Shown here piece by piece: positions 52,039 through 62,403 of a stretch of 64,000 bases of DNA. Within the stretch, counting starts at the first letter, position 1; each line of letters starts with the position of its first letter. The notes beneath the pieces were generated by a model. It was not told the DNA's origin. It did no database searches and saw nothing but the letters and a program-made list of their open reading frames with translations. The stretch is from Lentzea cavernae (lineage in GTDB: Bacteria; Actinomycetota; Actinomycetes; Mycobacteriales; Pseudonocardiaceae), in assembly GCF_014653695.1 (NCBI RefSeq), contig NZ_BNAR01000007.1, forward strand, positions 1 through 64,000. The letters run 5' to 3'. The translations under genes and the position numbers were made by a program.

Positions 52039-53205
52039 ATGAGTTCACTGACGCACGCCGACTACCTGGCGCTGCGCCGCTTTCCCGCACTCGACGGCCT
52101 GCGCGCCATAGCCGCGGTCCTGGTCGTGTTCTTCCACTACGGCGGCCCCGACTGGCTCCAGGGCTGGGCCGGCGTCCAGATGTTCTTCGTCCTCAGCGGA
52201 TTCCTGATCACCACGCTGATGCTGCGCGAGGAGCGCAGGACGGGCCGGATCTCCCTTCGTGAGTTCTACCTGCGGCGGGGGTTCCGGATCCTGCCGGTGT
52301 ACTTCGTGCTGCTGCTCGTCACGGTCGTGGCGTCCGCGGTCGCGGGCACGTTCCTGAGCAACGGCATCGGCTCCGCGCTGCCGTACTTCCTCACGTTCAC
52401 CAACGAGTTCGCCAGCGCGAGCCCGTTCGGCCAGTCCTGGTCGCTGGGCATCGAGCAGAAGTTCTACCTGGTCTGGCCGCTGGTGGCGATCGCGCTGGGC
52501 ACCGTCGTGCTGCGACGCCGCGCCGCTGCCGCCGCCCTGGGCATGTTGCTCGCGCTCGTGGTCGTGAACTTCACCGCGTCGCACAGCAACCCCGGCTGGC
52601 CGCTGCACTACTTCTCGATCCTGACCGGTGTGCTGCTCGCGATCGCGTTGCACAGCCCGCGCGGGTTCGCGCTGTTGCGGCCGCTCACGAGCAAGGTCGC
52701 GCAGGTCCTCGTCGCGATCGGGTTCGTCTGCGTGCACATGAGCGTGAAGCCGATCGCCGGACTCCTCGACGGCATCGGCGGGATCGCCGGTCACGTGCTC
52801 GTGATCCCGGTGTACGCGCTCGCGACGGCGGTGCTGCTGACCGCGATGGTCGCGCCCGGACCGGCCACGACCTTCCTGTCCACGAAGCCGATGCAGTTCG
52901 TCGGTGAGCGTTCGTACTCGCTCTACCTGGTGCAGACGATCTCCGCGACCGTCATCGCGTTCTTCTGGCCCGACCTGTCCGGCCTCGGTCAGTCCGTCGT
53001 GGTCACGGCACTGGGGTTGGCGCTGGCGAGCGTTCTCTACTCGACCGTGGAGATCCCGATGATCAACCTCGGCCGGCGCGTGATCACCCGCCAGCGCGCG
53101 AAGACCGCCGTCGAGGACGGCGTCTCTCAGCAGGGTGCGCCGCAGGCTCCCACGCCGCAGTCCGAGTCGTCGCGGCTCGCGACCATCGGGCAGGCCCAGC
53201 CGTAG
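52039..53205 (+). CDS. Membrane acyltransferase (OafA/YrhL, acyltransferase-3 family)
   Basis: A 388-residue protein with about ten membrane segments. It begins RRFPALDGLRAIAAVLVVFFHY with the family's catalytic His, then GVQMFFVLSGFLITTLMLREE and FYLRRGFRILPVYF. These enzymes O-acylate surface polysaccharides, lipids or antibiotics; the substrate is unknown. It probably has its own ECF-type promoter. The last 79 bases overlap the convergent LVIVD gene. Confidence 0.92.
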   Translation: MSSLTHADYLALRRFPALDGLRAIAAVLVVFFHYGGPDWLQGWAGVQMFFVLSGFLITTLMLREERRTGRISLREFYLRRGFRILPVYFVLLLVTVVASAVAGTFLSNGIGSALPYFLTFTNEFASASPFGQSWSLGIEQKFYLVWPLVAIALGTVVLRRRAAAAALGMLLALVVVNFTASHSNPGWPLHYFSILTGVLLAIALHSPRGFALLRPLTSKVAQVLVAIGFVCVHMSVKPIAGLLDGIGGIAGHVLVIPVYALATAVLLTAMVAPGPATTFLSTKPMQFVGERSYSLYLVQTISATVIAFFWPDLSGLGQSVVVTALGLALASVLYSTVEIPMINLGRRVITRQRAKTAVEDGVSQQGAPQAPTPQSESSRLATIGQAQP

Positions 53206-54659
53206 AACGGGTTCGGGGCGAGCGGCACGGGTTCCCGGTCGCTCTCCCTGGCCAGTTCCCTGGCGTGGTGCGCGGTGAGCGTCACGGGAGTGCCGCTCGC
53301 CTGCGCGTCGTACGCGCCCTTCTCCAGTTGCAGGATCTCGACCCCGCGCGAGATGTCCGCGACGAACACCGTGCCGCGGTGCCAGTACGGCGCCCACGAG
53401 GTCGCGGTGTCCGGCCGCCAGTACCCGATCTGGATCGGCTTGGCGGGGTTGGAGATGTCGAGGAACCGGGTGCCCTGGTTGTACCAGGAGTAGGCCACGA
53501 TCCTCTTCTGCACGTCGAAGTAGTGCGCGGAGCACGTGACGTCGCCCGGGATCGTGCCCTCCTGGTCGTCCGGGCTCCAGATGCCGACGGTCTTCATCTC
53601 CTTCGGCGTCTCGCCCCAGCCCTCACCGTCGTGCGTGCCCTTCAACGACGAGATGACGAACCGGCCCTCGGTCTTGCAGGTGGGAGAACCGAACGCCTCC
53701 TCGGTGTGCAGCAGCAACGAGCCCGGCGGGTTCTCCCGCGTGGGCAGCGGACCGTCGAGCAGCGTGCGGCCGACCGGGCGGAACGAGTTGTGCGTGAACG
53801 AGGTCGGCATGTCCGCCTTCGGCACCGCGCCGCCCGCGTACGGAACCGGATCCCACGCCTTGGCCTCGCGGTACTTGCCGCTCAACGGGTCTCGGTGCCA
53901 GCCCTGCGTGTAGTAGCCGCGGGTGCCGTCGTCGCCCGCCACCCAGGCGATTCCCTGAGCGTCGACCTGGACGTCGTGCGTGATCTTCCCTTCCCCCGCC
54001 TTGCCGCGGACGTCGACGGAGACCGGGAGTTCCTTCGGGGTCTTCGGATCGCGGATGTCCGTCACGAAGATCCGGCCGGTCTTGGCGTCCGACCTGTCCA
54101 GCCCGGCCGCCCAGAGGAACGAGCAGTCGTTGACGCAGGTGCTCGTGTGACCGGTGTTCTGCCTGTGGAAGCTGAGCACCTTGAGGTCGGCGGGGTCCAC
54201 AGCGGACACGATGTAGTTGCCGGTCGGGCGGTCGCCGGGCAGCGCGCGGCCGAACGAGTTGACCTCCCGCGCCAGGAACGCGAGCTTGCGCTTGGGGTCG
54301 ACGTTGATGTCCTCGTTCTCCCAGAAGCGCTTCGTCGGGTCGTCGCCCGGCAGCGCCAGCTCCTCCTTGGTGAGGTGGTCGAGGAGCTTCGGGGAGTCGA
54401 GGTCGGAGACGTCGAACGTCTTGAGCCCGGTCTCCATGCTGACGAACGCCACGTCGCGCTTGCCGTACTGGGCGAACGCGATCGAGATGGCCCGTTCGGT
54501 ACCGGGAAGTGAGGCTTTCAGGCGAACGTTCTTGGCCGCCGCCTGGAGTCGTGGTTCGTCCACCACCGGAGTTCTGGGTTCGGCGGAAGCCGCCGAAGCC
54601 AGGCCTGCCGTGGTGAAGGCCAACAGGGTCGCCGCGGTGATCGTGGTGATGACCTTCAT
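53127..54659 (-). CDS. Secreted LVIVD-repeat (beta-propeller) protein
   Basis: A 510-residue exported protein. The signal peptide MKVITTITAATLLAFTTAGLASAASA is cleaved near residue 26. The body has propeller-like blades with segments such as VAFVSMETGLKTFDVSDLDSPKLLDHL, FLDISNPAKPIQIGYW and VFVADISRGVEILQL, typical of LVIVD repeats. The C-terminus holds several Cys (WACPMV, DCGVGACGAPC). Extracellular, function unknown. Its last 79 bases are shared, antisense, with the acyltransferase gene. Confidence 0.85.
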   Translation of the reverse strand: MKVITTITAATLLAFTTAGLASAASAEPRTPVVDEPRLQAAAKNVRLKASLPGTERAISIAFAQYGKRDVAFVSMETGLKTFDVSDLDSPKLLDHLTKEELALPGDDPTKRFWENEDINVDPKRKLAFLAREVNSFGRALPGDRPTGNYIVSAVDPADLKVLSFHRQNTGHTSTCVNDCSFLWAAGLDRSDAKTGRIFVTDIRDPKTPKELPVSVDVRGKAGEGKITHDVQVDAQGIAWVAGDDGTRGYYTQGWHRDPLSGKYREAKAWDPVPYAGGAVPKADMPTSFTHNSFRPVGRTLLDGPLPTRENPPGSLLLHTEEAFGSPTCKTEGRFVISSLKGTHDGEGWGETPKEMKTVGIWSPDDQEGTIPGDVTCSAHYFDVQKRIVAYSWYNQGTRFLDISNPAKPIQIGYWRPDTATSWAPYWHRGTVFVADISRGVEILQLEKGAYDAQASGTPVTLTAHHARELARESDREPVPLAPNPFYGWACPMVASRDDSDCGVGACGAPC

Positions 54660-54721
54660 GCATCGACCCTGGCAGCGCGCCGGAGCAGGCCAGTAGCGAC
54701 GAACGTCTAGGGTTCTGCTCC

Positions 54722-54913
54722 GTGCAGGCGACTGTGTCTACTTTTAACAGCGACGGTTCCGCGACCGTCCTCCGAGATGACGGCGTTCTCGTCGACGTGA
54801 GTGCCGAAGCCGTCACGGCGGGTGGTTGGCGGATGCTGCGTCCGGGCCAGAGGGTGACCCTCGAACGTAGCCCTGACGGAGCCGTCACCGCTCTTCGCAT
54901 GCCTGTTCTGTGA
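54722..54913 (+). CDS. Small beta-rich (cold-shock-like) protein
   Basis: A 63-residue protein (MQATVSTFNSDGSATVLRDDG, then VDVSAEAVTAGGWRMLRPGQRVTLERS) whose strand pattern resembles an OB/cold-shock fold, but the RNP motifs of CspA are not clear. GTG 54722 begins directly after the divergent LVIVD promoter region. It lies 60 bases before ppk1. Function unknown. Confidence 0.65.
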   Translation: MQATVSTFNSDGSATVLRDDGVLVDVSAEAVTAGGWRMLRPGQRVTLERSPDGAVTALRMPVL

Positions 54914-54972
54914 CGAGGAGTTCACCAGACGGACGTCCTGGTTAGGGGCGCTCACGGCAATAGTGAGACACA

Positions 54973-57267
54973 ATGCGTGACGTGAGCAAGGACGACAACG
55001 ACGGTAAGGCGACCCCCTCCCGACGCCGCTCGACGCGCGGCAAGGCAGCGGCCACCCCTCGTGCGGCCACGCCGAAGAGGGAGCCACGCGCGGCGACCAG
55101 GCGGGCCTCCACGGCACGGGCGAAGGTCGAACGGGAGCAGCCACCGGCCGTGGCGCCCACGCGGAGCGTCCCCTCGGCGCCGCCCGCGGTGACGCCGAGC
55201 GCTCTGCCCACGGACCTCCCGGACGACCGGTACTTCAACCGTGAACTGTCCTGGTTGGACTTCAACGCCCGCGTGCTCGCGCTGGCGGAGGACTCGTCGC
55301 AGCCGCTGCTGGAGCGCGCGAAGTTCTCCGCGATCTTCGCGTCGAACCTGGACGAGTTCTACATGGTCCGGGTCGCGGGGCTGAAGCGGCGCGCGGAGAC
55401 CGGTCTCTCGGTGCGCAGCGCGGACGGGCTCACGCCGCAGGAACAGCTCATCGCGATCTTCAAGCGCTCGCAGGAGCTCGTGGAGCAGCACGCCCGCGCG
55501 TTCCTCGACCACATCAGGCCCGGTCTGGAAGAGCACCGGATCAGCATCGTGACGTGGGGCGACCTCACGGACTACGACCGCCTGAGGCTCTCCAACTACT
55601 TCAGCGAGCAGGTCTTCCCGGTCCTGACGCCGCTGGCCGTCGACCCGGCGCACCCGTTCCCGTACATCTCGGGGCTGTCGCTGAACCTCGCGGTGACCGT
55701 GCGCGATCCCGAGGGCGGCGGCGAGCGCTTCGCCCGCGTGAAGGTGCCGGACAACGTGCCGCGTCTCGTCCGCGTCGAGGCGGACCGGTCGTCGTCGTCC
55801 GCGACCTTCCTGCCGCTCGAGGAGCTCATCGCCGCGCACCTGGGCGAGCTGTTCACCGGCATGGAGGTCATCGAGTGCCACGCGTTCCGCGTGACGCGCA
55901 ACGCGGACCTCGAGGTCGAGGAGGACCGCGACGAGGACCTGTTGCAGGCGCTCGAACGCGAGCTCGCGCGCCGCCGGTTCGGTCCGCCGGTGCGCCTGGA
56001 GGTCGCCGACGACATGACCGAGCACATGCTCGAACTGTTGTTGCGGGAGATGGACGTCGACCCGCACGACGTCGTGACCGTGCCCGGTCTGCTCGACCTG
56101 TCGTGCCTGTGGCAGCTCTACGGCATCGACCGCAAGACGTTGAAGGACCCGGCGTTCGTGCCGGCGACGCACCCGGCGTTCGGTGAGCGCGAGACGCCGA
56201 AGAGCGTGTTCGCGACGCTGCGCGAGGGCGACGTGCTCGTGCACCACCCGTACCACTCGTTTTCGACGTCGGTGCAGCGCTTCATCGAGCAGGCCGCGGC
56301 CGACCCGCACGTGCTCGCCATCAAGCAGACGCTGTACCGCACCTCCGGCGACTCGCCCATCGTGGATGCGCTGATCGACGCGGCCGAGGCGGGCAAGCAG
56401 GTCGTGGCGCTGGTGGAGCTCAAGGCGCGCTTCGACGAGCAGGCGAACATCAAGTGGGCGCGGGCGCTGGAGAAGGCGGGCGTGCACGTCGTCTACGGCC
56501 TGGTGGGCCTGAAGACGCACTGCAAGACGTCGCTGGTGGTGCGCCAGGAGGGCTCCACGATCCGGCGCTACTGCCACATCGGCACCGGCAACTACAACCC
56601 GAAGACGGCGCGGTTGTACGAGGACGTCGGCATCCTGACCGCCGAACCGACGATCGGTGCGGACCTCACCGACCTCTTCAACGTCCTCACGGGTTATGCG
56701 CGCCAGGACGAGTACCGCTCGCTGATGGTCGCTCCCTACGGCGTCCGCAAGGGCATCGTGGACCGGATCAACCTGGAGATCGAGCGGGCGCAGGCGGGTG
56801 AGCCGTCGGGCGTGCGCATCAAGGTGAACTCGCTCGTGGACGAGCAGGTCATCGACGCGCTGTACCGGGCGTCGCAGGCCGGCGTGCCCGTCGACGTGGT
56901 CGTGCGCGGCATCTGCGGGTTGAAGCCGGGCATCAAGGGACTGTCGGAGAACATCCGGGTGCGCTCGATCCTGGGCCGGTTCCTCGAGCACTCGCGCGTC
57001 TTCCACTTCGTCGCCGCCAACGAGTACTGGATCGGCAGCGCGGACATGATGCACCGCAACCTGGACCGCCGCGTCGAGGTCGCCCTGAACGTCGCCGACC
57101 CGCGCCTGATGAAGCAGCTGGGCGACATGTTCGACTCCGCGCTCGACCCGCACACGCGCTGCTGGGTGCTCCGTTCTGACGGAGAATGGGAAGCCTCGCC
57201 GTCGGACGGCTCGTCCGTGCGGGACCACCAGATGGAACTGCTGCACAAGCACGGAGCTCTTGGGTGA
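54973..57267 (+). CDS. ppk1: Polyphosphate kinase 1
   Basis: Ppk1 reversibly makes polyphosphate from ATP. The 764-residue protein has a basic, Ala/Arg-rich N-terminal extension (about 1-75), then [23 protein letters not shown], the start of the conserved enzyme. Downstream are [20 protein letters not shown] and the phosphorylated His in [19 protein letters not shown] near residue 540. A second GTG at 54982 is possible. It overlaps mutT1 by four bases, as part of one transcript. Confidence 0.97.
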   Translation: MRDVSKDDNDGKATPSRRRSTRGKAAATPRAATPKREPRAATRRASTARAKVEREQPPAVAPTRSVPSAPPAVTPSALPTDLPDDRYFNRELSWLDFNARVLALAEDSSQPLLERAKFSAIFASNLDEFYMVRVAGLKRRAETGLSVRSADGLTPQEQLIAIFKRSQELVEQHARAFLDHIRPGLEEHRISIVTWGDLTDYDRLRLSNYFSEQVFPVLTPLAVDPAHPFPYISGLSLNLAVTVRDPEGGGERFARVKVPDNVPRLVRVEADRSSSSATFLPLEELIAAHLGELFTGMEVIECHAFRVTRNADLEVEEDRDEDLLQALERELARRRFGPPVRLEVADDMTEHMLELLLREMDVDPHDVVTVPGLLDLSCLWQLYGIDRKTLKDPAFVPATHPAFGERETPKSVFATLREGDVLVHHPYHSFSTSVQRFIEQAAADPHVLAIKQTLYRTSGDSPIVDALIDAAEAGKQVVALVELKARFDEQANIKWARALEKAGVHVVYGLVGLKTHCKTSLVVRQEGSTIRRYCHIGTGNYNPKTARLYEDVGILTAEPTIGADLTDLFNVLTGYARQDEYRSLMVAPYGVRKGIVDRINLEIERAQAGEPSGVRIKVNSLVDEQVIDALYRASQAGVPVDVVVRGICGLKPGIKGLSENIRVRSILGRFLEHSRVFHFVAANEYWIGSADMMHRNLDRRVEVALNVADPRLMKQLGDMFDSALDPHTRCWVLRSDGEWEASPSDGSSVRDHQMELLHKHGALG

Positions 57268-58184
57268 TCAAAGCTGCTGGGGCGGTGCTCTGGCGCGATG
57301 CCGGCGGAGACGTCGAAGTCGCGGTCGTGCACCGCCAGCGTTATGACGACTGGTCCCTGCCGAAGGGCAAACTCGACCACGGGGAGACGATTCCCGCCTG
57401 CGCGGTGCGGGAGATCCACGAGGAGACGGGCTTCTCCTGCGTGCTCGGCCGCCATCTGCGGCAGGTCTCCTATTCGGTGAAGGGCGTGCCGAAGACCGTC
57501 GACTACTACGCCGCCGAAGCTGTTTCCGGTTCTTTCGCGGCCAACGAGGAAGTCGACGAACTGCGGTGGCTGCCGGTCGCCGAGGCCTCCTCGTTGCTGA
57601 CCTACGAACCGGACCGCGAGGTGCTGGAGGAGTTCGCCCGCCTGCCCGCAGACCTGCTGCTGGTCGTGCTGGTGCGGCACGCGAAGGCCGGCAAGCGGTC
57701 CGAGTGGGACGGCGACGACGACCTCCGCCCGCTCTCGGACGCCGGCTGGCGCCAGGCCGCGGCGCTGCGCACGTTGCTGCCCCTGTGGGCGCCTGTGCGC
57801 GTCCACACGGCGCCCAGGGTGCGTTGTGCGGACACCGTGCGGGGCGTGGCCGAGGACCTGGACGTGGACGTCGTCGAGGAGCACCGCCTGTCGGAGGAGG
57901 GCTACTGGCCCGACCCGGACGCCGGTCTCGTGCGCCTGCTGGAGGTCGCCGCTCAAGAGGGCCGGGCCGTCGTCTCGTCGCAGGGCGGGGTGATCCCGTC
58001 GGTCGTGCAGTCGCTGGCCGAAATGGGCGGGCTGCGCCTCGACGAGATCCCCTGCAAGAAGGGCAGCACCTGGGTGCTCGCCTTCACCAGGCCGTTCGGC
58101 ACCTGGTCCACTTCGGACTCGCCTTCGCGCTGGCCAACGCTGGTGTCGGCGCATTACCTGGCCTCGGCACTGCCGCGTCCGTAA
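57264..58184 (+). CDS. mutT1: MutT1: Nudix hydrolase fused to histidine phosphatase
   Basis: A 306-residue two-domain protein that cleans oxidised guanine nucleotides. The Nudix box [23 protein letters not shown] lies near residue 35. The histidine-phosphatase domain starts at [12 protein letters not shown] near 137. This architecture and ppk1 linkage match mycobacterial MutT1. GTG 57264 overlaps the ppk1 stop (GTGA). Confidence 0.95.
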   Translation: MIKAAGAVLWRDAGGDVEVAVVHRQRYDDWSLPKGKLDHGETIPACAVREIHEETGFSCVLGRHLRQVSYSVKGVPKTVDYYAAEAVSGSFAANEEVDELRWLPVAEASSLLTYEPDREVLEEFARLPADLLLVVLVRHAKAGKRSEWDGDDDLRPLSDAGWRQAAALRTLLPLWAPVRVHTAPRVRCADTVRGVAEDLDVDVVEEHRLSEEGYWPDPDAGLVRLLEVAAQEGRAVVSSQGGVIPSVVQSLAEMGGLRLDEIPCKKGSTWVLAFTRPFGTWSTSDSPSRWPTLVSAHYLASALPRP

Positions 58185-58706
58185 GGCAGTTCTCAGACGT
58201 TCCCAGCCGCCGTCTTCCCGCTCCGACGAAAGTTCGCCTCTGGCAACCAAGTCGGGCGGGAGGGCGGCGGTTTCGCTTGTGCCGGGGGTGTTCGCAGGCG
58301 CGTCGGCGTTATTTCTACTGGTGGGCAGAGGGGTTGCGGAAGGTCTCCGGAGGAGTGCCGGGAAGGCCGTGCGGCAATCGGCGCGACCGGTTCCGCAATT
58401 CTGAGACGCGACTCGGGAACGTTTCTCCGAGCTCGTCCGCACACGCTCTGCGGTGAACTGCTCACCACGCCTACCGCGCTTCCTCAGCGCCTTCGCGCGC
58501 TTCCCCACTGCCCCAGTGGACTCCCCGGCCGCCCGGGTCGCCTCCCTGGCACCCCAACCATCTCAGCGACCCTCTCGCGCGCCTTTCCTGCAGGCCAACG
58601 ACCTCGTCGACGACCTCTCCCCGGACACGCGGAAGGCCCCGGTGTGCGCACACCGGGGCCTTCCGCGTGGTTCTGAAGTGACGCAGCCTCCCTCAGGAGG
58701 CCCGTC
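58185..58706. other. Gene-free region between convergent mutT1 and hupB
   Basis: 522 bases with no supported gene; a possible minus-strand frame at 58193-58468 is Arg/Pro-rich and lacks a start context. It contains a large perfect palindrome at 58626-58669. Confidence 0.5.
58626..58669. terminator. 44-bp perfect palindrome, probable bidirectional terminator
   Basis: Arms of 22 bases pair without mismatch around the centre at 58647/58648 (core CCCCGGTGTGCGCACACCGGGG, written here only in part: GGTGTGCGCACACC). It lies between two convergent genes, 37 bases past the hupB stop. Confidence 0.7.
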
Positions 58707-59381
58707 TCACTTCTTCTTGGCAGCCGTCTTGCGAGCAGCCGGCTTCGCAGCCGCGGTCTTCGCCGCGGGCTTGGCAGCAGCCGTCGTCTTGGCAGCGGCC
58801 GGCTTGGCAGCGGCCGTGGCGCGCTTGGCCGGAGCCTTGGCAGCAGCCGTCTTGGTGGCGGCGGCCTTCGTGGCGGTCGCCTTCGCAGGCGCCTTGGCAG
58901 CAGCGGGCTTCGCCGCGGCGGCCGTGGTGGTGCGACGGGTCGCGGGCGCCTTGGTGGCGGCCGCGGCCGTGCGGGTGCGCGTCGTGGTCGTCGCGCGGGT
59001 CGTCGCGGCCTTGGTCGCCGGAGCCTTGGCAGCCGCGGGCTTCGCGGCGGCAGCGGCGGTGGCGGGCTTCGCGGCGGCCTTGGCGGCAACGGCCTTCGGC
59101 AGCTTCTTCGCGCCGCTGATGACGTCCTTGAACGTCGAGCCGGGGCGGAACGCGGGCACGTTGGTCTTCTTGACCTTCACGGTCTCGCCGGTGCGCGGGT
59201 TGCGCGCCGTGCGGGCCGCACGGGCACGCTTCTCGAAGACGCCGAAGCCCGTGATGTTGACCTTCTCGCCCTTGTTGACGGAGCGCACGATCACATCGAC
59301 GAGCCCGTCAACAGCAGCACCGGCGGTCTTCTTGTCTCCGAGGCGCTCGGCGAGCGCCTCGATGAGCTGGGCCTTGTTCAC
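58707..59381 (-). CDS. hupB: HU-type nucleoid protein with Lys/Ala-rich tail (HupB)
   Basis: A 224-residue DNA-binding protein. The HU fold (1-90) has [30 protein letters not shown] and [23 protein letters not shown]. The rest is a long tail of Lys, Ala, Pro and Thr with AAAKPAAAK-type repeats, like actinobacterial HupB and histone H1, known to compact DNA. Inverted repeats upstream may regulate it. Confidence 0.97.
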   Translation of the reverse strand: MNKAQLIEALAERLGDKKTAGAAVDGLVDVIVRSVNKGEKVNITGFGVFEKRARAARTARNPRTGETVKVKKTNVPAFRPGSTFKDVISGAKKLPKAVAAKAAAKPATAAAAAKPAAAKAPATKAATTRATTTTRTRTAAAATKAPATRRTTTAAAAKPAAAKAPAKATATKAAATKTAAAKAPAKRATAAAKPAAAKTTAAAKPAAKTAAAKPAARKTAAKKK

Positions 59382-59469
59382 CTTCAGTCCCTCCCAGGAC
59401 GCTCACGGCCCATAAGCGTCGGGCCGACTAGAACGCAACGGTAGGCCCAAAACGCAAGAAATACCAATC

Positions 59470-59499
59470 GCCACGCCAGATTTTTCGTTGTGGCGTGGC
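59470..59499. promoter_or_regulatory. Inverted repeat upstream of hupB
   Basis: GCCACGCCA (59470-59478) and TGGCGTGGC (59491-59499) are perfect complements around a T-rich 12-base loop, with near-matching CAAT/ATTG flanks. It lies about 90 bases upstream of hupB and could be an operator or leader hairpin. Confidence 0.45.
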
Positions 59500-59528
59500 T
59501 AATTGCGCCCCTTCGAGGGACGGGAGGC

Positions 59529-59562
59529 GCCGGATTCGCCCCTCTCAAGGGGAGAATCCGGC
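59529..59562 (-). terminator. Terminator of leuD
   Basis: GCCGGATTC (59529-59537) pairs with GAATCCGGC (59554-59562), with an inner CCCC/GGGG stem. It lies seven bases past the leuD stop. Confidence 0.65.
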
Positions 59563-59568
59563 CCCCTC

Positions 59569-60171
59569 TCAGACCGCCGGAAGCGGATCCGTTGTGGGCA
59601 GCCAAGTCTGGCGATTGCCCTCGAAATCGCTGATCTCGGCCTCGTGGCGCAGCGTCAAAGCGATGTCGTCGAGGCCTTCCAGAAGGCGCCAGCGGGTGTA
59701 GTCGTCGATCTCGAACGGGGCTACCAAGTCCTTGGCGCGAACGGTCTTGTCGGTGAGGTCGACGGTGACCGGCGTGCCGGGTTCTGACTCCAGCACCTTC
59801 CACAGCAGCTCGACATCGGACTGGCTGCACTGCGCCGCCACGAGTCCCTGCTTGCCGGAGTTGCCCCGGAAGATGTCCGCGAACCGGGACGAGATGACGA
59901 CGCGGAAGCCGTAGTCCATCAACGCCCAGACGGCGTGTTCCCGAGAGGACCCGGTGCCGAAGTCGGGGCCCGCGACGAGGACGCTGCCCGCCTTGAAGGG
60001 CTCCTGGTTGAGGATGAAGTGCTCGTCACCGCGCCAGGCGGCGAAGAGCCCGTCCTCGAACCCGCTGCGGGTCACGCGCTTGAGGTAGACGGCCGGGATG
60101 ATCTGGTCGGTGTCCACGTTGGACCTGCGCAGCGGCACGCCGACGCCCGTGTGGGTGGTGAAGGCATCCAT
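59569..60171 (-). CDS. leuD: 3-isopropylmalate dehydratase small subunit
   Basis: LeuD pairs with LeuC to isomerise 2- to 3-isopropylmalate in leucine synthesis. The 200-residue protein has [18 protein letters not shown] and [17 protein letters not shown], the substrate-binding swivel domain. ATG 60171 lies three bases after leuC, so the subunits are made together. Confidence 0.97.
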   Translation of the reverse strand: MDAFTTHTGVGVPLRRSNVDTDQIIPAVYLKRVTRSGFEDGLFAAWRGDEHFILNQEPFKAGSVLVAGPDFGTGSSREHAVWALMDYGFRVVISSRFADIFRGNSGKQGLVAAQCSQSDVELLWKVLESEPGTPVTVDLTDKTVRAKDLVAPFEIDDYTRWRLLEGLDDIALTLRHEAEISDFEGNRQTWLPTTDPLPAV

Positions 60172-60174
60172 GAC

Positions 60175-61581
60175 TCAGACCTCCAGGTCTGCGGGGGCGG
60201 AGAGGGTGCCGCGCACGGCCGTGGCGGCGGCGACGAGCGGGGACACGAGGTGCGTCCGGCCGCCCTTGCCCTGCCTGCCCTCGAAGTTGCGGTTGGAGGT
60301 CGACGCGCTGCGCTCGCCGGGTGCGAGCTGATCCGGGTTCATGCCAAGGCACATCGAGCAGCCGGCCTGCCGCCACTCGGCGCCCGCGTCGAGGAAGACC
60401 TTGTCCAGGCCCTCGTCCTCGGCCTGCTTGCGCACCCGCATCGAACCGGGGACGACCAGCATCCGTACTCCTGAAGCGACGTGCTTCCCCTTGATGACGT
60501 CCGCCGCGGCGCGCAGATCCTCGATGCGCCCGTTGGTGCAGGAGCCGAGGAACACCGTGTCCACGCGGATGTCGCGCAGCGGCGTGCCGGGCTCGAGGCC
60601 CATGTACGTCAGCGCCTTCTCGGCGGCCACGCGCTCGTTCTCGTCCGCGATCTTCTCGGGGTCGGGGATGTTCGCACCCAGAGGCAGTCCCTGGCCGGGG
60701 TTGGTTCCCCACGTGACGAACGGGGTGAGGTCCGCCGCGTCGATGTGCACCTCGGCGTCGAACGTCGCGTCGTCGTCGGTGCGCAGCGTCCGCCAGTACT
60801 CGACGGCCTCGTCCCAGTCCGCGCCGGACGGAGCGTGGTCGCGGCCCAGGATGTAGTCGAACGTCGTGTCGTCCGGCGCGATCATGCCGGCGCGCGCGCC
60901 CGCCTCGATCGACATGTTGCAGACCGTCATGCGCGCTTCCATCGACAGCGCCTCGATGGCGTCGCCGCGGTACTCGAGCACATAACCCTGCCCGCCACCG
61001 GTTCCGATCTTCGCGATGACCGCGAGGATGATGTCCTTCGCCGTGACGCCCTCACCGAGCGCGCCGTTGACGTTGATGGCCATCGTCTTGAACGGGCGCA
61101 GCGGCAACGTCTGCGTCGCCATCACGTGCTCGACCTCGGACGTGCCGATGCCGAACGCCAGTGCACCGAACGCACCGTGGGTGCTCGTGTGGCTGTCGCC
61201 GCACACCACCGTCATGCCCGGCTGCGTGAGGCCGAGCTGCGGGCCGACCACGTGGACGATGCCCTGCTCGAAGTCGCCCATCGGGTGCAGCCGCACGCCG
61301 AACTCCGCGCAGTTGCGCCGGAGCGTCTCCACCTGCGTGCGCGACACCAGATCCGCGATCGGCTTGTCGATGTCGACGGTCGGAACGTTGTGGTCCTCGG
61401 TGGCGATCGTGAGATCGGCCCTGCGCAGCTTGCGGTTCGCGAGGCGCAGACCGTCGAACGCCTGGGGGCTGGTGACTTCGTGCAGCAGGTGGAGGTCGAT
61501 GTAGAGCAGGTCCGGCTCCGCACCACTTCCGTGGCGCACAACGTGTGCCTCCCACACCTTCTCCGCGAGCGTGCGGCTCAT
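60175..61581 (-). CDS. leuC: 3-isopropylmalate dehydratase large subunit
   Basis: A 468-residue aconitase-type enzyme carrying the catalytic 4Fe-4S cluster. Cluster Cys residues lie in FLGSCTNGR near 343 and [12 protein letters not shown] near 403-406. Early motifs are [18 protein letters not shown] and [16 protein letters not shown] 61581 has GGAG about eight bases upstream; an earlier start adds five residues. It is divergent from the IclR regulator. Confidence 0.97.
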   Translation of the reverse strand: MSRTLAEKVWEAHVVRHGSGAEPDLLYIDLHLLHEVTSPQAFDGLRLANRKLRRADLTIATEDHNVPTVDIDKPIADLVSRTQVETLRRNCAEFGVRLHPMGDFEQGIVHVVGPQLGLTQPGMTVVCGDSHTSTHGAFGALAFGIGTSEVEHVMATQTLPLRPFKTMAINVNGALGEGVTAKDIILAVIAKIGTGGGQGYVLEYRGDAIEALSMEARMTVCNMSIEAGARAGMIAPDDTTFDYILGRDHAPSGADWDEAVEYWRTLRTDDDATFDAEVHIDAADLTPFVTWGTNPGQGLPLGANIPDPEKIADENERVAAEKALTYMGLEPGTPLRDIRVDTVFLGSCTNGRIEDLRAAADVIKGKHVASGVRMLVVPGSMRVRKQAEDEGLDKVFLDAGAEWRQAGCSMCLGMNPDQLAPGERSASTSNRNFEGRQGKGGRTHLVSPLVAAATAVRGTLSAPADLEV

Positions 61582-61618
61582 CGCGACATCTCCCACATCA
61601 TGGACGCGCCGACAGATC

Positions 61619-61654
61619 TGGACTTCTCACTGTCTGGGAAGTTAGTATCGGCTT
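61619..61654 (+). promoter_or_regulatory. Leaderless promoter of the ndgR-like gene
   Basis: TAGTAT (61643-61648) is a good -10 element, with TGGACT-like sequence about 18 bases upstream. The start point would fall at GTG 61655, giving a leaderless message. The 73-base gap to leuC also holds its promoter, so an IclR operator is expected here. Confidence 0.5.
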
Positions 61655-62356
61655 GTGGGACAGCATAGCGGGATCGGCGTGCTGGACAAGGCAGTGGCCG
61701 TGTTGAACGCCGTAGCAAAAGATCCTTGTGGCCTGGCCGAGTTGTGCAACCGCACAGGCCTCCCGCGAGCGACCGCACACCGCCTGGCCGTGGGCCTCGA
61801 GGTGCACCGGTTGCTGCGCCGGGGCTCCGACGGCCGCTGGCGCCCAGGCGCGGCCCTGGCAGAACTGGCAGGCGGCGCGACAGACCCGTTGCTGGACGCG
61901 GCTTCCTCAGTCCTGCCACGCCTGCGCGACATCACAGGCGAGAGCGTCCAGCTCTACCGCCGCGACGGCATGCAACGCGTCTGCATCTCCTCAGCCGAAC
62001 CCCCTTCCGGCCTCAGAGACACGGTCCCCATCGGCGCAAGGCTCCCCATGACAGCGGGCTCAGGCGCCAAAGTCCTGGCCGCGTGGTCAGACCCAGGCAC
62101 CCAAAGGGCAGTCCTGGCCGACGCCGTCTACGGCGAACGCACCCTCCTGGAGGTCCGCCGCCGAGGCTGGGCCCAAAGCGTCGCAGAACGAGAACCAGGC
62201 GTCGCCTCAGTCTCAGCCCCCGTAAGGGACTCCTCCGGCGCCGTGGTGGCCGCCGTCTCGGTAAGCGGCCCCATCGACCGCATGGGCCGCCGCCCAGGAG
62301 CCCGCTGGGCCGCAGACCTACTAGCAGCAGCCGAGGCCCTGCAAAGCCGCCTCTAA
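61655..62356 (+). CDS. ndgR: IclR-family regulator, NdgR-like
   Basis: A 233-residue regulator. The N-terminal winged helix (about 8-60) has GVLDKAVAVLNAVAKDPCGLAELCNRTGLPRATAHRLAVGLE; the C-terminal effector domain follows (ITGESVQLYRRDG to SGPIDRMGRRPG). In Streptomyces and mycobacteria the regulator divergent from leuCD is NdgR, which controls leucine and other amino-acid genes. The position fits exactly. Confidence 0.93.
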   Translation: MGQHSGIGVLDKAVAVLNAVAKDPCGLAELCNRTGLPRATAHRLAVGLEVHRLLRRGSDGRWRPGAALAELAGGATDPLLDAASSVLPRLRDITGESVQLYRRDGMQRVCISSAEPPSGLRDTVPIGARLPMTAGSGAKVLAAWSDPGTQRAVLADAVYGERTLLEVRRRGWAQSVAEREPGVASVSAPVRDSSGAVVAAVSVSGPIDRMGRRPGARWAADLLAAAEALQSRL

Positions 62357-62369
62357 AGCACCACACCCC

Positions 62370-62403
62370 AAGGCCGCCCTAACCCTCCGGATAGGGCGGC
62401 CTT
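62370..62403 (+). terminator. Terminator of ndgR
   Basis: AAGGCCGCCCTA (62370-62381) pairs perfectly with TAGGGCGGCCTT (62392-62403) around a 10-base loop, 14 bases past the stop. Confidence 0.75.

Noticed and set aside
58193-58468. A 91-codon minus-strand frame between mutT1 and hupB
   Set aside because: Pro/Arg-rich, no ribosome site, no recognisable domain, and placed between convergent genes with a terminator.
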